Origin: Paracidovorax cattleyae
GTDB taxonomy: Bacteria > Pseudomonadota > Gammaproteobacteria > Burkholderiales > Burkholderiaceae_C
NCBI RefSeq assembly: GCF_900104515.1
Contig: NZ_FNJL01000020.1
Location: 19,508 to 83,507, forward strand
Direction of reading: 5' to 3'
DNA: 64,000 nt
Both the position numbers and the translations under genes were made by a program. Below, in pieces: positions 32,216 to 41,205 of the stretch (positions are counted from its first letter, which is position 1; every line of letters begins with the position of its first letter). Under the pieces are notes generated by a model. That model was given only the letters and a program-made list of their open reading frames with translations, ran no database searches and was not told where the DNA came from.

Positions 32216-33916
32216 ATGAATACTTTGGGACGCCTGTCGATCCGCACGCGCCTTTACTTCGGCACGATCTTTTCCCTGGTGCTGCTTGTCGTGATCGGAG
32301 GGCTGGGATATCTCGCCCTCGACCGCACGCGCGACACGCTGCAGGTGCTTTTTTCCCAGCGGGTGCAGACGCTGACCGACATGGCCGACCTGCGCACGAC
32401 GCTGGGCACACTGCGCCGCACCGAAAAGGACATCATCCTCAACTTCAACAACTCTGTCGAAGTGGCCTCGCAGAGAGAGGCCTGGGGCAAGACCCTGGCC
32501 GCGCTGCGCAAGAGCCTCACGGCCGTGCGGCAGGTGCAGGCAGGCGACGCGGCCTTCGTGGCCTCCATCGACAAGGCGCAGGCCGAGATCCAGCAGTACG
32601 AGGCCGGCATCTCCCCGATCTTCGAGCAGATCGAGCGCGCCCAGCTCGACGGGGCCGGTGGCGCCGCCTATGCCGACCGCCTCAAGGGCCACATGGAGGC
32701 GACCGACCAGATCCTCGCGAGCCTGGCGCAGAGCGCCCGCCAGAGCATGGAGGAGGCGCGGCAGGGCGTGGAGGAGCGCACCGCCACCATGTCCGCGGTG
32801 ATCGGCGGCGGGCTGGTGCTGGCGCTGGCGGTGCTGATCCCGCTCACCTTCTTCAGCGTGCGCTCCATCACCGCTTCCCTGGCGCAGGCCCGGGCCCTTG
32901 CCGAACGCATCGCCGGCGGGGACCTGTCGCATGAAGTCCGGCCCGCCCAGATGGACGAGGTCGGCCAGCTCGTCGTGGCCATGGGGCGCATGCAGGATGC
33001 GCTGCGCGGCCTGGTGCGCCAGGTGCAGGAGGCCTCGGGCAACATCTCGACGGCCAGCACCGAGATCGCCTCGGGCAACCACGACCTGAGCCAGCGCACC
33101 GAGCAGACCGCCGCCAACCTGGAGGAAACGGCCTCGTCCATGGAAATGCTCGCCGGCACGGTGCAGCAGAGCACCCAGTCCGCGCGCCAGGCCAGCGACT
33201 TCGCGTCCACCGCGGCCCAGGTGGCGGCCAGGGGTGGCAGCGTCGTCTCGCAGGTCGTGGACACCATGGGCCAGATCACCGACAGCTCGCGCAAGATTGC
33301 CGACATCACCGGCGTGATCGATTCCATCGCCTTCCAGACCAACATCCTGGCGCTCAATGCCGCTGTCGAGGCCGCGCGAGCGGGCGAGCAGGGCCGCGGC
33401 TTCGCGGTGGTCGCGGCCGAGGTGCGCACGCTGGCGCAGCGATCGGCTTCGGCGGCCAAGGAGATCAAGGAGCTCATCGGCTCCTCGGTGGAGCGCGTGG
33501 AGAGCGGCTCGCGGCTCGTGAGCCAGGCCGGCACGACGATGACCGAGATCGTGGACAGCGTGCGCCGCGTCTCCGAAATGATCTCCGAGATCACCGCCTC
33601 GTCGGCCGAGCAGAGCGACAACATCGGCCAGATCAGCCAGTCCGTGAGCCAGCTCGACCAGATGACCCAGCAGAACGCCGCCCTGGTCGAGCAGTCCACG
33701 GCCGCCTCGGAGTCGCTGCGCGAGCAGGCGGTGCAACTGCTCGGGGCCGTGCGCCGCTTCCGCCTCGACGACGGCGGCACGGTGGTGGAGACCGCCCTGC
33801 AGGCACCGACGCCGCCCGGCAGCACGCCCCTGGTGCCCCGGTCCCGGGCCGCCGCCCTGCCCGAACCCGTGCGCGGACCGGTGGTCGGCTTCGTGCGCCA
33901 CGAGCCCGCCGCCTGA
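32216..33916 (+). CDS. Methyl-accepting chemotaxis protein (second of a divergent pair)
   Basis: 566 residues. The first membrane helix is at about 14-36, a four-helix periplasmic domain follows (40-190), and the second helix is at about 193-215. HAMP and the signalling domain come next, with the canonical tip [23 protein letters not shown]. The C-terminal tail is Pro-rich without a CheR pentapeptide. The ligand is unknown. The whole protein is similar in architecture to its divergent neighbour. Confidence 0.93.
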   Translation: MNTLGRLSIRTRLYFGTIFSLVLLVVIGGLGYLALDRTRDTLQVLFSQRVQTLTDMADLRTTLGTLRRTEKDIILNFNNSVEVASQREAWGKTLAALRKSLTAVRQVQAGDAAFVASIDKAQAEIQQYEAGISPIFEQIERAQLDGAGGAAYADRLKGHMEATDQILASLAQSARQSMEEARQGVEERTATMSAVIGGGLVLALAVLIPLTFFSVRSITASLAQARALAERIAGGDLSHEVRPAQMDEVGQLVVAMGRMQDALRGLVRQVQEASGNISTASTEIASGNHDLSQRTEQTAANLEETASSMEMLAGTVQQSTQSARQASDFASTAAQVAARGGSVVSQVVDTMGQITDSSRKIADITGVIDSIAFQTNILALNAAVEAARAGEQGRGFAVVAAEVRTLAQRSASAAKEIKELIGSSVERVESGSRLVSQAGTTMTEIVDSVRRVSEMISEITASSAEQSDNIGQISQSVSQLDQMTQQNAALVEQSTAASESLREQAVQLLGAVRRFRLDDGGTVVETALQAPTPPGSTPLVPRSRAAALPEPVRGPVVGFVRHEPAA

Positions 33917-34013
33917 CCGGGCCGGCCCGACCGGACCGGGGTTGCGGTTTTCCCCGGCCGGGGTGGGCCGTGCATGGTGGTAGGCTGCGGTTTTTGCCCC
34001 GCAGCAACGAGCC

Positions 34014-34508
34014 ATGATCCGTACAGACTCCTCCTGCGCCGATGCACCCGGCTCCGGCGCGCTGAACCACTTCCGCTCCGCCGGCCTGGTCCTGTTCCTG
34101 GGCCTGTCCTCCCTGGGCGCGCAGGCGCAGCCCTACGACGGCATCCCGGGCCGCGAGTACGAGCACGGACCCGGACACCGCAGGGGCGGCCCGGGCCACG
34201 GGCACCATGCCGGTCCGCGCCATGCACCGCCGCCTCCGCCGCACCGGCAGCATGCCGGCCCGCGCCACCATCCCGGCCCCTCGCCGCATGCCCGCGCCCA
34301 TGGCCGCCGTGGTGCCGGCCCGCACCACGACTGGTACCGCGGCGGCCGCGTGCCGCCCATGTACCGCTCCCACCACTACGTGGTGCAGGACTGGCGCGGC
34401 CACCATCTGGCGGCGCCGCCCTACGGCTACCACTGGGTGCAGAACGGTCCCGACTACCTGCTGATCTCGGTCGGCTCCGGCGTCATCGCGCAGATCGTCT
34501 TCCGCTAG
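34014..34508 (+). CDS. RcnB-like periplasmic protein
   Basis: 164 residues. A hydrophobic stretch (about 22-35) ending in AQA-Q looks like a signal peptide. A long Gly/His/Pro/Arg-rich region (about 45-105) precedes a C-terminal domain with HYVVQDWRGHHL, PPYGYHWVQ and DYLLISVGSGVI, the hallmarks of the RcnB family. RcnB of Escherichia coli takes part in nickel/cobalt homeostasis. Metal binding by the His-rich region is an inference. It is convergent with ruvC, 10 bp apart. Confidence 0.8.
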   Translation: MIRTDSSCADAPGSGALNHFRSAGLVLFLGLSSLGAQAQPYDGIPGREYEHGPGHRRGGPGHGHHAGPRHAPPPPPHRQHAGPRHHPGPSPHARAHGRRGAGPHHDWYRGGRVPPMYRSHHYVVQDWRGHHLAAPPYGYHWVQNGPDYLLISVGSGVIAQIVFR

Positions 34509-34518
34509 CCGGAGGGCA

Positions 34519-35067
34519 TCAGAGCGTCCGTCCGCCCCGGTACATGGCGTGCTGGCGGCGGTTGAGCGTCGTGGCTTCCGCCAGCCGGCCCATCGCCGCG
34601 CCGGCATGGGCGTGGGTGATGGCCAGGCCCAGCGCGTCGGCGGCGTCGCTGCCCGGTACCCCGGGCAGCTGCAGCAGCCGGCGCACCATCTCCTGCACCT
34701 GGGACTTGGCCGCGCGGCCGTGGCCCACGACGGCTTTCTTCATCTGCAGCGCGGTGTATTCCGCCACCGGCAGCTGGCTGGCCACCAGGGCGGTGACGCA
34801 GGCGCCCCGCGCCTGGCCGAGCAGCAGGGTGGACTGGGGGTTCACGTTCACGAAGACGATCTCGACCGTGGCCACGTCGGGCTGGTAGCGGGCGGCCACT
34901 TCGGTGATGCCGTCGAACAGGATCTTCAGGCGGCCCGGCAGGTCGCCCAGGGCCGCGCCCGTGGTGCGGATCGTGCCGCTGGCCACGTAGCTCAGGTGGT
35001 GCCCGTCCACGTCCACCACGCCGAAGCCGGTGGTCTGCAGGCCGGGGTCGATGCCCAGGATTCTCAT
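34519..35067 (-). CDS. ruvC: Holliday junction resolvase RuvC
   Basis: 182 residues. The start at 35067 ([16 protein letters not shown]) places the catalytic aspartate at position 7, as in characterised RuvC. The remaining acidic residues lie in EIVFVN and in [11 protein letters not shown]. RuvC cuts Holliday junctions with RuvAB; ruvA and ruvB are not in this window. It is the last gene of a plsC-cdsA-ruvC group. Confidence 0.96.
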   Translation of the reverse strand: MRILGIDPGLQTTGFGVVDVDGHHLSYVASGTIRTTGAALGDLPGRLKILFDGITEVAARYQPDVATVEIVFVNVNPQSTLLLGQARGACVTALVASQLPVAEYTALQMKKAVVGHGRAAKSQVQEMVRRLLQLPGVPGSDAADALGLAITHAHAGAAMGRLAEATTLNRRQHAMYRGGRTL

Positions 35068-35078
35068 GGGGGTGCCGC

Positions 35079-36083
35079 TCACAGCCCGAAGTACCAGCGG
35101 GCCGAATGGAAGAACACCGGGCCCGCGAAGCACAGCGCGTCCACGCGGTCCAGCAGGCCGCCCGCCCCGGTGGTGGACTGGCCCTGCAGGCCCCAGCTGG
35201 TCACGCCGCGGTCGCGCTTGAGGGCCTTCATCACGAGGTGGCCGAGCGTGCCGGCCAGGCACGCCAGCAGCGCCATGCCCAGCGCCTGCCCCGCCTTGAA
35301 GGGGGTGATGAACGACAGCGCCACGCCCGCCAGGCCGCCCACCGCGACGCCGACGCTCCAGCTCAGCCACTGGAAGCTCTGGCTCACCAGCGGTGCCACG
35401 GGGCGGTGCGGGAAGCGCCGGCCCAGCAGGTGCTGCGCGATGACGCTGGTCTGCACCACGGCCACGAGGAAGAAGACCAGGAAGGCGCCTCGCCCTTCGT
35501 AGTTGGGAAAATCGAGCAGCAGCAGAGCGGGCACGTGGCTCATGCCGTACACGCAGACCATGATGCCCCACTGCAGCTTGGCGTTGCGCTCCAGGAAGCG
35601 TTCCGGGTCGTTGGCCAGCGCGCTCGCCACCGGCAGCGCGAGGAAGACATACACCGGGATGAACACCGTCAGCAGGTCGAACTTGCGCATCCCCACGATG
35701 GCGAACTGCAGCGGCAGCACGACGAAGAACGCCAGCGCGAGGCTGCGGTGGTCTCCCCGCCGCGTGGGCGAGAGCGTGATGAACTCGCGCAATGCCAGGA
35801 AGGCGACGATGGCGAAAAGCACCGTGGCCACGGCATCGCCCAGGGCCCAGCCCACCCAGAACACGATCGCCATGATCCACGACGTCTTCAGCAGGCTCCA
35901 GAAGCGGCGCCATTCCTGCTGGTGCGCCTCGTGCGCGGCCTGGTCTTCCGGGCCGGGCCCGCGCGCCTCGCGCAGGGTCTGGAAGAAGGCGTAGAGGGTG
36001 ACCAGCGACAGCAGGCCGAACATGGCCACGAACAGCGCGCCGATCTGCTGCGTGGTGGTGAGGTGGCGAAGCGCGTCCAGCAT
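35079..36083 (-). CDS. CdsA-family phosphatidate cytidylyltransferase
   Basis: 334 residues with eight or so membrane helices. The C-terminal signature ([10 protein letters not shown] followed by [12 protein letters not shown]) is that of CTP:phosphatidate cytidylyltransferases. These make CDP-diacylglycerol for phospholipid synthesis. It starts 3 bp after the stop of the upstream acyltransferase gene, which makes phosphatidate, its likely substrate. This branch is often a second, non-essential CdsA-like enzyme, and that is uncertain here. Confidence 0.86.
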   Translation of the reverse strand: MLDALRHLTTTQQIGALFVAMFGLLSLVTLYAFFQTLREARGPGPEDQAAHEAHQQEWRRFWSLLKTSWIMAIVFWVGWALGDAVATVLFAIVAFLALREFITLSPTRRGDHRSLALAFFVVLPLQFAIVGMRKFDLLTVFIPVYVFLALPVASALANDPERFLERNAKLQWGIMVCVYGMSHVPALLLLDFPNYEGRGAFLVFFLVAVVQTSVIAQHLLGRRFPHRPVAPLVSQSFQWLSWSVGVAVGGLAGVALSFITPFKAGQALGMALLACLAGTLGHLVMKALKRDRGVTSWGLQGQSTTGAGGLLDRVDALCFAGPVFFHSARWYFGL

Positions 36084-36086
36084 GGC

Positions 36087-36965
36087 TCACACCTCCCGCA
36101 GGGCGATTACCGCGCGCCTGGCGCGGTCGAGGAAGGCGCGCCGCTCTTCGCGCGCGCCCAGTTCGATGGGCGCGCCGAAGGTCACCGAGCACAGGATGGG
36201 CACGGGCACGACCTCGCCCTTGGGCATCACCCGCTGGACGTTGTGGATCCATGCCGGCACGAGCACCACCTGGGGGAACATCTGCGCGAGCCGGTAGAGC
36301 CCGGACTTGAAGGGCTGGGGCTCGTCCCCCTGGCCGCGCGTGCCCTCGGGAAAGATCACGATGGAATCCCCGCTCTCCAGGGCGCGCACCAGTGGCGCGA
36401 GCGGGTCGTCCCCGGGCAGCGCGGCGCGCAGGGCCTCCGGGTCCGGCCGCGCGGGCTGCGCCGGATCGGCGGGTGGCGCGGCCGGTTCGGCCAGCGCGGG
36501 CGCGGGCTGCGCCAGAAATCCCTCGAGCGTGCCCTGGGCGGGCAGCGGGCCGCGCGCGGGAGGCTCCGGCTGCGTGGGCAGGACGGACTGGGTGGGCTCG
36601 GTGATGGCCTGCAGTGGCGCTCCGCCCGGCGTGTCCGCGGCGGGCTGGGGCGGTGCCTCCGGCGCCGGGCGCTGCGCGGGGGTGCCGGAGACCCGGTCCA
36701 CGTACACCGCGTTGAAGACGGCGGTGGTCAGCCATTGCCGGAAAGGGGTCTTGGTCCAGTAGTCCTTCGCCGCGATGGGCCGGGTGATGCTGCGCAGTTC
36801 CTGGGGCAGGGCGGCCCAGATCATGACCAGGTCGGCATGGCTCTGGTGGTTGGCGAAATAGATGCGCTGCTCGGCCTTGGGCGGGCAGCCGTACCACCGG
36901 GCCTGCGAACCGGTGAGCAGGCGCACCAGCCCGAGCAGGAAAAGGCTCATCAACTTGGACAGCAT
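36087..36965 (-). CDS. PlsC-family 1-acyl-glycerol-3-phosphate acyltransferase with Pro/Ala-rich insert
   Basis: 292 residues from the ATG at 36965 ([17 protein letters not shown]). An ATG four codons upstream (36977) overlaps a -10-like TATGAT (36978-36973) and is less likely. The acyltransferase motifs are NHQSHAD (HX4D) and FPEGTRG. Between them lies an insertion of about 95 residues made mostly of Pro, Ala and Glu (from [13 protein letters not shown] to [13 protein letters not shown]), absent from ordinary PlsC. The gene leads into cdsA, so the two probably act in sequence. Confidence 0.85.
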   Translation of the reverse strand: MLSKLMSLFLLGLVRLLTGSQARWYGCPPKAEQRIYFANHQSHADLVMIWAALPQELRSITRPIAAKDYWTKTPFRQWLTTAVFNAVYVDRVSGTPAQRPAPEAPPQPAADTPGGAPLQAITEPTQSVLPTQPEPPARGPLPAQGTLEGFLAQPAPALAEPAAPPADPAQPARPDPEALRAALPGDDPLAPLVRALESGDSIVIFPEGTRGQGDEPQPFKSGLYRLAQMFPQVVLVPAWIHNVQRVMPKGEVVPVPILCSVTFGAPIELGAREERRAFLDRARRAVIALREV

Positions 36966-36977
36966 GGCCCGGATCAT

Positions 36978-37208
36978 ACGGGGCGGCCCTCTGCCGCAGC
37001 CCGCTGCGGATAGCGCGCGACCCTTTGGGCAATCCCGCAGGCCGGGAAGGGCCATGAATTGCGGAAAGGAACTAAATCGTTCCACTCTTCGGAATCCGGA
37101 AAGTTCGCCTCCTATTCGGCGAATATGGCTTCTAGACTCTGCCCATGCGAACCAAAAAATGATTTTGGTATCGTATTTCTCAAATTCATCAAAGAGGGAA
37201 CCTTGCAC
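36978..37208 (+). promoter_or_regulatory. Palindrome-rich control region of the Bug-cupin-aldolase genes
   Basis: Three inverted repeats: GGAAC-N6-GTTCC (37068-37083), TTCGCC-N8-GGCGAA (37104-37123) and CCAAAA-N5-TTTTGG (37152-37168). The region is AT-rich compared with its surroundings and also contains the likely plsC promoter on the other strand. A ribosome-binding site (agaggg) precedes the gene at 37209. One of the repeats may be the operator of the IclR regulator at 39598. Confidence 0.5.
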
Positions 37209-38216
37209 ATGTCTTCCAACCTCCTGCTGTCACGCCGCCACGCTCTTGCGCTGGGCCTGGGAAGCGCGGCCCTGCCCTGGGCCGCCCACGCCCAGGGTCC
37301 GCAGGGCGCGGGCGGCGGCGACTTTCCCTCGCGGCCGATCCGGCTGGTGGTGCCCTTCGCGCCGGCGGGATCGACGGACATCCTCGCCCGGCTGCTCTCC
37401 AGACAGCTCTTTCCCCACAGCGGCCAGCCCATCGTGGTGGATAACGTCGCCGGCGCGGGCGGCAACCTGGGGGCCGCCGTGGTGGCACGTGCGCCGGCCG
37501 ACGGCTACACCCTCGAGATCGGTGCGATGTCCACCCATGCGATGAATGGCAGCCTCTACCGGCAACTGCCGTTCGATCCCATGAACGATTTCGACACCGT
37601 CGCCATGCTGGCCTACGCGATCAACGTGATCGCGGTGTCCGCCAGCATGCCGGTGCACACCTTCCCCGAACTGCTCGCCTACATCCGCGCCAACCCCGGC
37701 AAGATCAACTATGCCTCCGGGGGCATCGGCACGCACAACCACCTCACCCTGGCCCTGCTGGCCAAGACCGCCGGACTGGACATCGTGCATGTGCCCTACA
37801 AGGGCGGCGGCCCCGCCGTGGCGGCCCTGGTGCAGGGCGAGTGCCAGATGTTCGCGGGCGGCGCGTCGCTGCTGCTGCCCCATGCGCAGGCCGGGAAGAT
37901 CCGCCTCATCGCGGTGACCGAGAAGAACCGCACCGACCTGCTGCCCGGCGTTCCGAGTGTGTCGGAGACGCTCAAGGGCTTCGAGGTGACCAACTGGTAC
38001 GGCGTGTTCGCGCCGCGCGGCCTCGAGCCGGCGCGCCGCGCGCAGCTCAACGAAGAGATCAACCGCGTCACCGCGCTGCCCGAGATCGCCGAGCGATTCC
38101 GGGGCCTGGGCATGGTGCGCTCGCCCCTGTCGCCGCTGCAGTTGCGCGCCGTGCTCCAGGCGGACTACGACCTGTGGTCCCGCACCATCCAATCCCTACG
38201 CATCGCACCCGAATGA
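37209..38216 (+). CDS. Bug/TctC-family periplasmic solute-binding protein
   Basis: 335 residues. The N-terminus SRRHALALGLGSAALPWAAHA-Q is a signal peptide with a twin-arginine-like pattern. The body shows the family features: PIRLVVPFAPAGSTD, VDNVAGAGGNLGA, YASGGIGTHNHL and VPYKGGGPA. Such proteins bind carboxylates for tripartite tricarboxylate transporters, and they are very numerous in Comamonadaceae. No transporter membrane genes are adjacent. It overlaps the cupin gene by 4 bp. Confidence 0.92.
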   Translation: MSSNLLLSRRHALALGLGSAALPWAAHAQGPQGAGGGDFPSRPIRLVVPFAPAGSTDILARLLSRQLFPHSGQPIVVDNVAGAGGNLGAAVVARAPADGYTLEIGAMSTHAMNGSLYRQLPFDPMNDFDTVAMLAYAINVIAVSASMPVHTFPELLAYIRANPGKINYASGGIGTHNHLTLALLAKTAGLDIVHVPYKGGGPAVAALVQGECQMFAGGASLLLPHAQAGKIRLIAVTEKNRTDLLPGVPSVSETLKGFEVTNWYGVFAPRGLEPARRAQLNEEINRVTALPEIAERFRGLGMVRSPLSPLQLRAVLQADYDLWSRTIQSLRIAPE

Positions 38217-38590
38217 CCCCCTCCGCTCCCGCCCCCCTGCCGCCCGAAGCGGCTGCCGTCCTGCACAGCGTCGACTGGAGCGCGCTGGAATGGGTGCCCG
38301 TGCGCCGCGGCATCGAACGCAAGGCGTTCGGCAGCGGCAACGTGACCCTGGCGCTGCACCGCCTGATGCCCGGGCACGAGCCCCGGCCGCATGCGCACCC
38401 GAACGAACAGGTGATGTACATCCTGGCGGGGCAGATGGACGTGCACGTGGACGGGCAAGTGGTCCGGCTGGGGCCCGGCGGGCTGCTGCTCATCCCGCCC
38501 CACGCGCTGCACTACGGCGTGGTCGTGGGCGACGAGCCCGTGCTCAACCTGGATGTCTTCACCCCCGCGCGGCCGGAATACCTCGCATGA
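38213..38590 (+). CDS. Small cupin-domain protein
   Basis: 125 residues, single cupin fold. Motif 1 has PHAHPNEQVMYILAG (HxH...E), and motif 2 is GGLLLIPPHALHYG. These residues can hold one metal ion. The substrate is unknown; placement between a solute-binding protein and an aldolase suggests a role in breakdown of a small organic acid. It overlaps both neighbours by 4 bp. Confidence 0.85.
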   Translation: MTPSAPAPLPPEAAAVLHSVDWSALEWVPVRRGIERKAFGSGNVTLALHRLMPGHEPRPHAHPNEQVMYILAGQMDVHVDGQVVRLGPGGLLLIPPHALHYGVVVGDEPVLNLDVFTPARPEYLA

Positions 38591-39396
38591 CCGGCATCGC
38601 CCACTCCCCGCCTTTCGGTCCGTCTCCGGCGGCACGGCTGCGCAGCCGCATCCTGGCACGCGACCGCCTGATGGCGACCTTCGTCAAGACGACCTCCCAC
38701 CAGACGGTGGAGGTGCTCGCCGCCACGGGGCTCGACACGCTCGTGCTCGATGCCGAGCACGCGCCGTTCGGTCCGGAAAGCCTGGACCGCAGCCTGCTCG
38801 CCGCCCATGCCTGCGCGCTGCCGGTGCTGGTGCGCGTGCCCTACCCGCGTGCCTCGGCCATCCAGCAGGCGCTGGACCTCGGAGCGGGCGGGGTGATGGT
38901 GCCGCACGTGGACGATGCCCGCATCGCCGAGGAGGTGGTGCGCGCCGCGCGCTACGGGCAGGGCGGTGCCCGGGGGTTCAGCAATTCCTCGCGCGCCGGT
39001 GGCTACGGCACCCGCGGCATGGCCGAGCACTTGCGCGCCAGCGACGCGCACACCTCGGTCATCGTGCAGATCGAAAGCGCCCGCGCCGTGGCCGAGGCGG
39101 CCGCCATCGCCGCCGTGCCGGGCGTGGATTGCCTGTTCGTCGGCCCGGCCGACCTGGCCGTGTCGCTGGGTGCCCAGGGGCTGGACGATCCACGGGTGGC
39201 CGCCGCGGTCGCGGCCGTGAGCGCCGCCGGGCTGGCCCAGGGCTGCGCGGTCGGCTGCTTCGTGCCCGACGTGCGCGCCATCCCTTCGCTGGCCGCGCAG
39301 GGCATGTCGTTTTTCGTGGTGGGTTCCGACCAGGCCCTGCTGTGCCGTGCGGCGCGGCAGGTGCTGGCGGAAGCGATCGAATCCGAAGCGGCCTGA
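38587..39396 (+). CDS. HpcH/HpaI-family class II aldolase
   Basis: 269 residues. The TIM-barrel signatures FVKTTSHQTVEVLAATGLD, LDAEHAPFG, GVMVPHVDDA, VQIESARAV and VDCLFVGPADLAVSLG fit the metal-dependent HpcH/HpaI aldolases. These split 4-hydroxy-2-oxo acids, releasing pyruvate or a related acid. The substrate here is unknown. It is probably translationally coupled to the cupin gene. Confidence 0.9.
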   Translation: MTGIAHSPPFGPSPAARLRSRILARDRLMATFVKTTSHQTVEVLAATGLDTLVLDAEHAPFGPESLDRSLLAAHACALPVLVRVPYPRASAIQQALDLGAGGVMVPHVDDARIAEEVVRAARYGQGGARGFSNSSRAGGYGTRGMAEHLRASDAHTSVIVQIESARAVAEAAAIAAVPGVDCLFVGPADLAVSLGAQGLDDPRVAAAVAAVSAAGLAQGCAVGCFVPDVRAIPSLAAQGMSFFVVGSDQALLCRAARQVLAEAIESEAA

Positions 39397-39597
39397 AGGC
39401 CGTACCCGGAAAGCCCCGACCATGAACCACCAGAACCGGATCCTCGCGCTGCGCAGAAGCCTCGGCTTGGCGCGCACGGGCCTGCCGCGGTCTGCTTCCG
39501 TTTTCCCAGCGCGCGTGACGGGGGGCCCGCGTGCGATCGTGTTCCCCGAATGACCCCCGCATTCGCTGGCCTTCCATTTCCACAGAGAGAACAACCC

Positions 39598-40464
39598 ATG
39601 AGTACCGAAGTCCGCTCCGTGCAACGTGCGCTGCTGATCCTGCGCGTCATGAACGAGCGCTCCACCTGGAGCCTGCAGGAACTGCACCAGCGCACGGGCC
39701 TCGCCAAATCCACGCTGCACCGCCTGCTGGGCACGCTGGAGCACGAGAAATACGTGCGCAGCGATCCCCACGCCTACGGGCAGTACCAGCTGACGCTGGC
39801 CGTGAGCAACCTCAGCAGCGGGGTGAACGAGAAGCTGCGCCTGGCCGAGCTCGCCGCGCCGCTGATGATCACGGCCACGCGGCAGATCAAGTGGCCGCTG
39901 TCGCTCGCCGTGATCGACGGGCACCAGATGCGCGTGGTCTTCTGCACCATGCCCTACAGCCCCTATGCCATCCGCCCGTCGAGCCTGGGCCGCCGCTACG
40001 ACCTGATCCCGTCGGCGCTGGGCCGCGCCTACCTGGCCTACTGCACCCGCGCCGAGCGCCGCATCCTCGTGGAGGCCGCCAACACCCATGGCGAGCCGCA
40101 CCAGAAGATCACCGACATGTGGGCACTGCGCCGGATCGTGCGGGAAACGCGCCAGCAGGGCTACGCCATCCGCTACGCCCGCAACAACTCCGAGAGCACG
40201 GCCTTCGCGGTGCCGGTGTTCGGCGGCGGCGTGCTGCGCGGCGCGCTGGTGTATTCCACCTTCGCGAGCCAGATGGACGACCGCATGCTCAAGCGATTCC
40301 TCTCCCTCGTGCAGTCCACCGCTTCGCGCATCGGCGAGGAAGCCGCGCAGTCGTCACAGCTGCCCGGCATGCCGCTGCCGCCGCAGACGGCCGGCATCCT
40401 GGCATCGGCGCAGCCGGCGGCGTATGCCGGTGCCGTGTCGAACGCGCACCCCGTCGCGGCCTGA
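39598..40464 (+). CDS. IclR-family transcriptional regulator
   Basis: 288 residues. The N-terminal winged helix-turn-helix (about 5-65, WSLQELHQRTGLAKSTLHRLL) is followed by the IclR effector domain. That domain ends with YAIRYARNNSESTAFAVPVF. I start it at the ATG at 39598, after a purine-rich site (cagagagaaca). The tail of about 40 residues is Ala/Pro-rich. It likely controls the Bug-cupin-aldolase genes just upstream, but that is from position only. The 201-bp gap before it (39397-39597) shows no clear promoter. Confidence 0.9.
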   Translation: MSTEVRSVQRALLILRVMNERSTWSLQELHQRTGLAKSTLHRLLGTLEHEKYVRSDPHAYGQYQLTLAVSNLSSGVNEKLRLAELAAPLMITATRQIKWPLSLAVIDGHQMRVVFCTMPYSPYAIRPSSLGRRYDLIPSALGRAYLAYCTRAERRILVEAANTHGEPHQKITDMWALRRIVRETRQQGYAIRYARNNSESTAFAVPVFGGGVLRGALVYSTFASQMDDRMLKRFLSLVQSTASRIGEEAAQSSQLPGMPLPPQTAGILASAQPAAYAGAVSNAHPVAA

Positions 40465-40470
40465 CGTTCG

Positions 40471-41205
40471 TCAGGGCAGTTCCGCGCTGGGCATCCTGCC
40501 CTGGATCACGCGCGTGCGGCCCGACAGGTAGGCAGAGCCCGGGTTCTTCTCGAAGCGCCTGGGCGCCGGCAGCATGACGGCGAGGCGCGCTGCTTCCGCG
40601 GCGCTCAGCTGCGACGCGCTCTTGCGGAAATAGTGCTGCGCCGCCGCCTCGGCGCCGAACACGCCGCCGCCCCATTCCACGCTGTTGAGGTAGATCTCCA
40701 GGATGCGCTGCTTGGACAGCAGTTGCTCCAGCGCCAGCGTCAGCACGAACTCCTGCCCCTTGCGCAGCAGGTTGCGCTCGCCGGAGAGCAGCAGGTTCTT
40801 GGCGAGCTGCTGCGTGATGGTGGAGCCGCCGCGGATGCGGGCCGGCCGCACCGTCCGCCCCGGCTGCGCATCCTGCAGGCGCGCGGCCTGGGCCTCGGCG
40901 CGGGCATTGCGCTCCCAGGCCTTCTCGATCGCATTCCAGTCCACGCCGTCGTGGCTGGCGAAGCCGTCGTCCTCCGACGCGATCACCGCACGCTTGAGCG
41001 TGTCCGCGATGCGGCCGTAGGGCACCCACTCCTGGCGCCAGCGCAGCCCGTTGCCGCCGGCCACCTGGGCCCAGGCCTCGGAGCGCTGGAAGCTGGTGGA
41101 CTGCGGATCGATGGCCGCCATCGCGGCGATGCGCAGTACGAAGAACAGCTGCAGCGCCACGCCGGCCAGCAGCACGCAGCCGATCCAGCGCAGCAGGCCC
41201 TTCAT
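40471..41205 (-). CDS. mtgA: Monofunctional peptidoglycan glycosyltransferase MtgA
   Basis: 244 residues. One N-terminal membrane helix (about 7-30) is followed by a family 51 glycosyltransferase domain. The catalytic segment is ASEDDGFASHDGVDW, and further motifs are RGGSTITQQLAKNLLL and KQRILEIYLNSVEWG. It polymerises lipid II without transpeptidation. It overlaps aroE by 4 bp (ATGA) and is last in the RNB-tonB-aroE-mtgA run. Confidence 0.96.
   Translation of the reverse strand: MKGLLRWIGCVLLAGVALQLFFVLRIAAMAAIDPQSTSFQRSEAWAQVAGGNGLRWRQEWVPYGRIADTLKRAVIASEDDGFASHDGVDWNAIEKAWERNARAEAQAARLQDAQPGRTVRPARIRGGSTITQQLAKNLLLSGERNLLRKGQEFVLTLALEQLLSKQRILEIYLNSVEWGGGVFGAEAAAQHYFRKSASQLSAAEAARLAVMLPAPRRFEKNPGSAYLSGRTRVIQGRMPSAELP

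Noticed and set aside
33936..33957. Hairpin CCGGGG/CCCCGG as terminator of the second chemoreceptor gene
   Set aside because: Only 6 bp of stem with a 10-nt loop and no T tract after it.
36966..37208. An N-terminal extension of the PlsC-like protein up to 37208
   Set aside because: Those residues show no family similarity and lie over the palindromic control region and a -10-like element. The membrane-anchored start at 36965 fits better.
39422..39553. A 43-codon ORF (MNHQNRILALRR...) between the aldolase and IclR genes
   Set aside because: No ribosome-binding site, no codon bias toward coding, and no recognisable peptide. It is likely chance.
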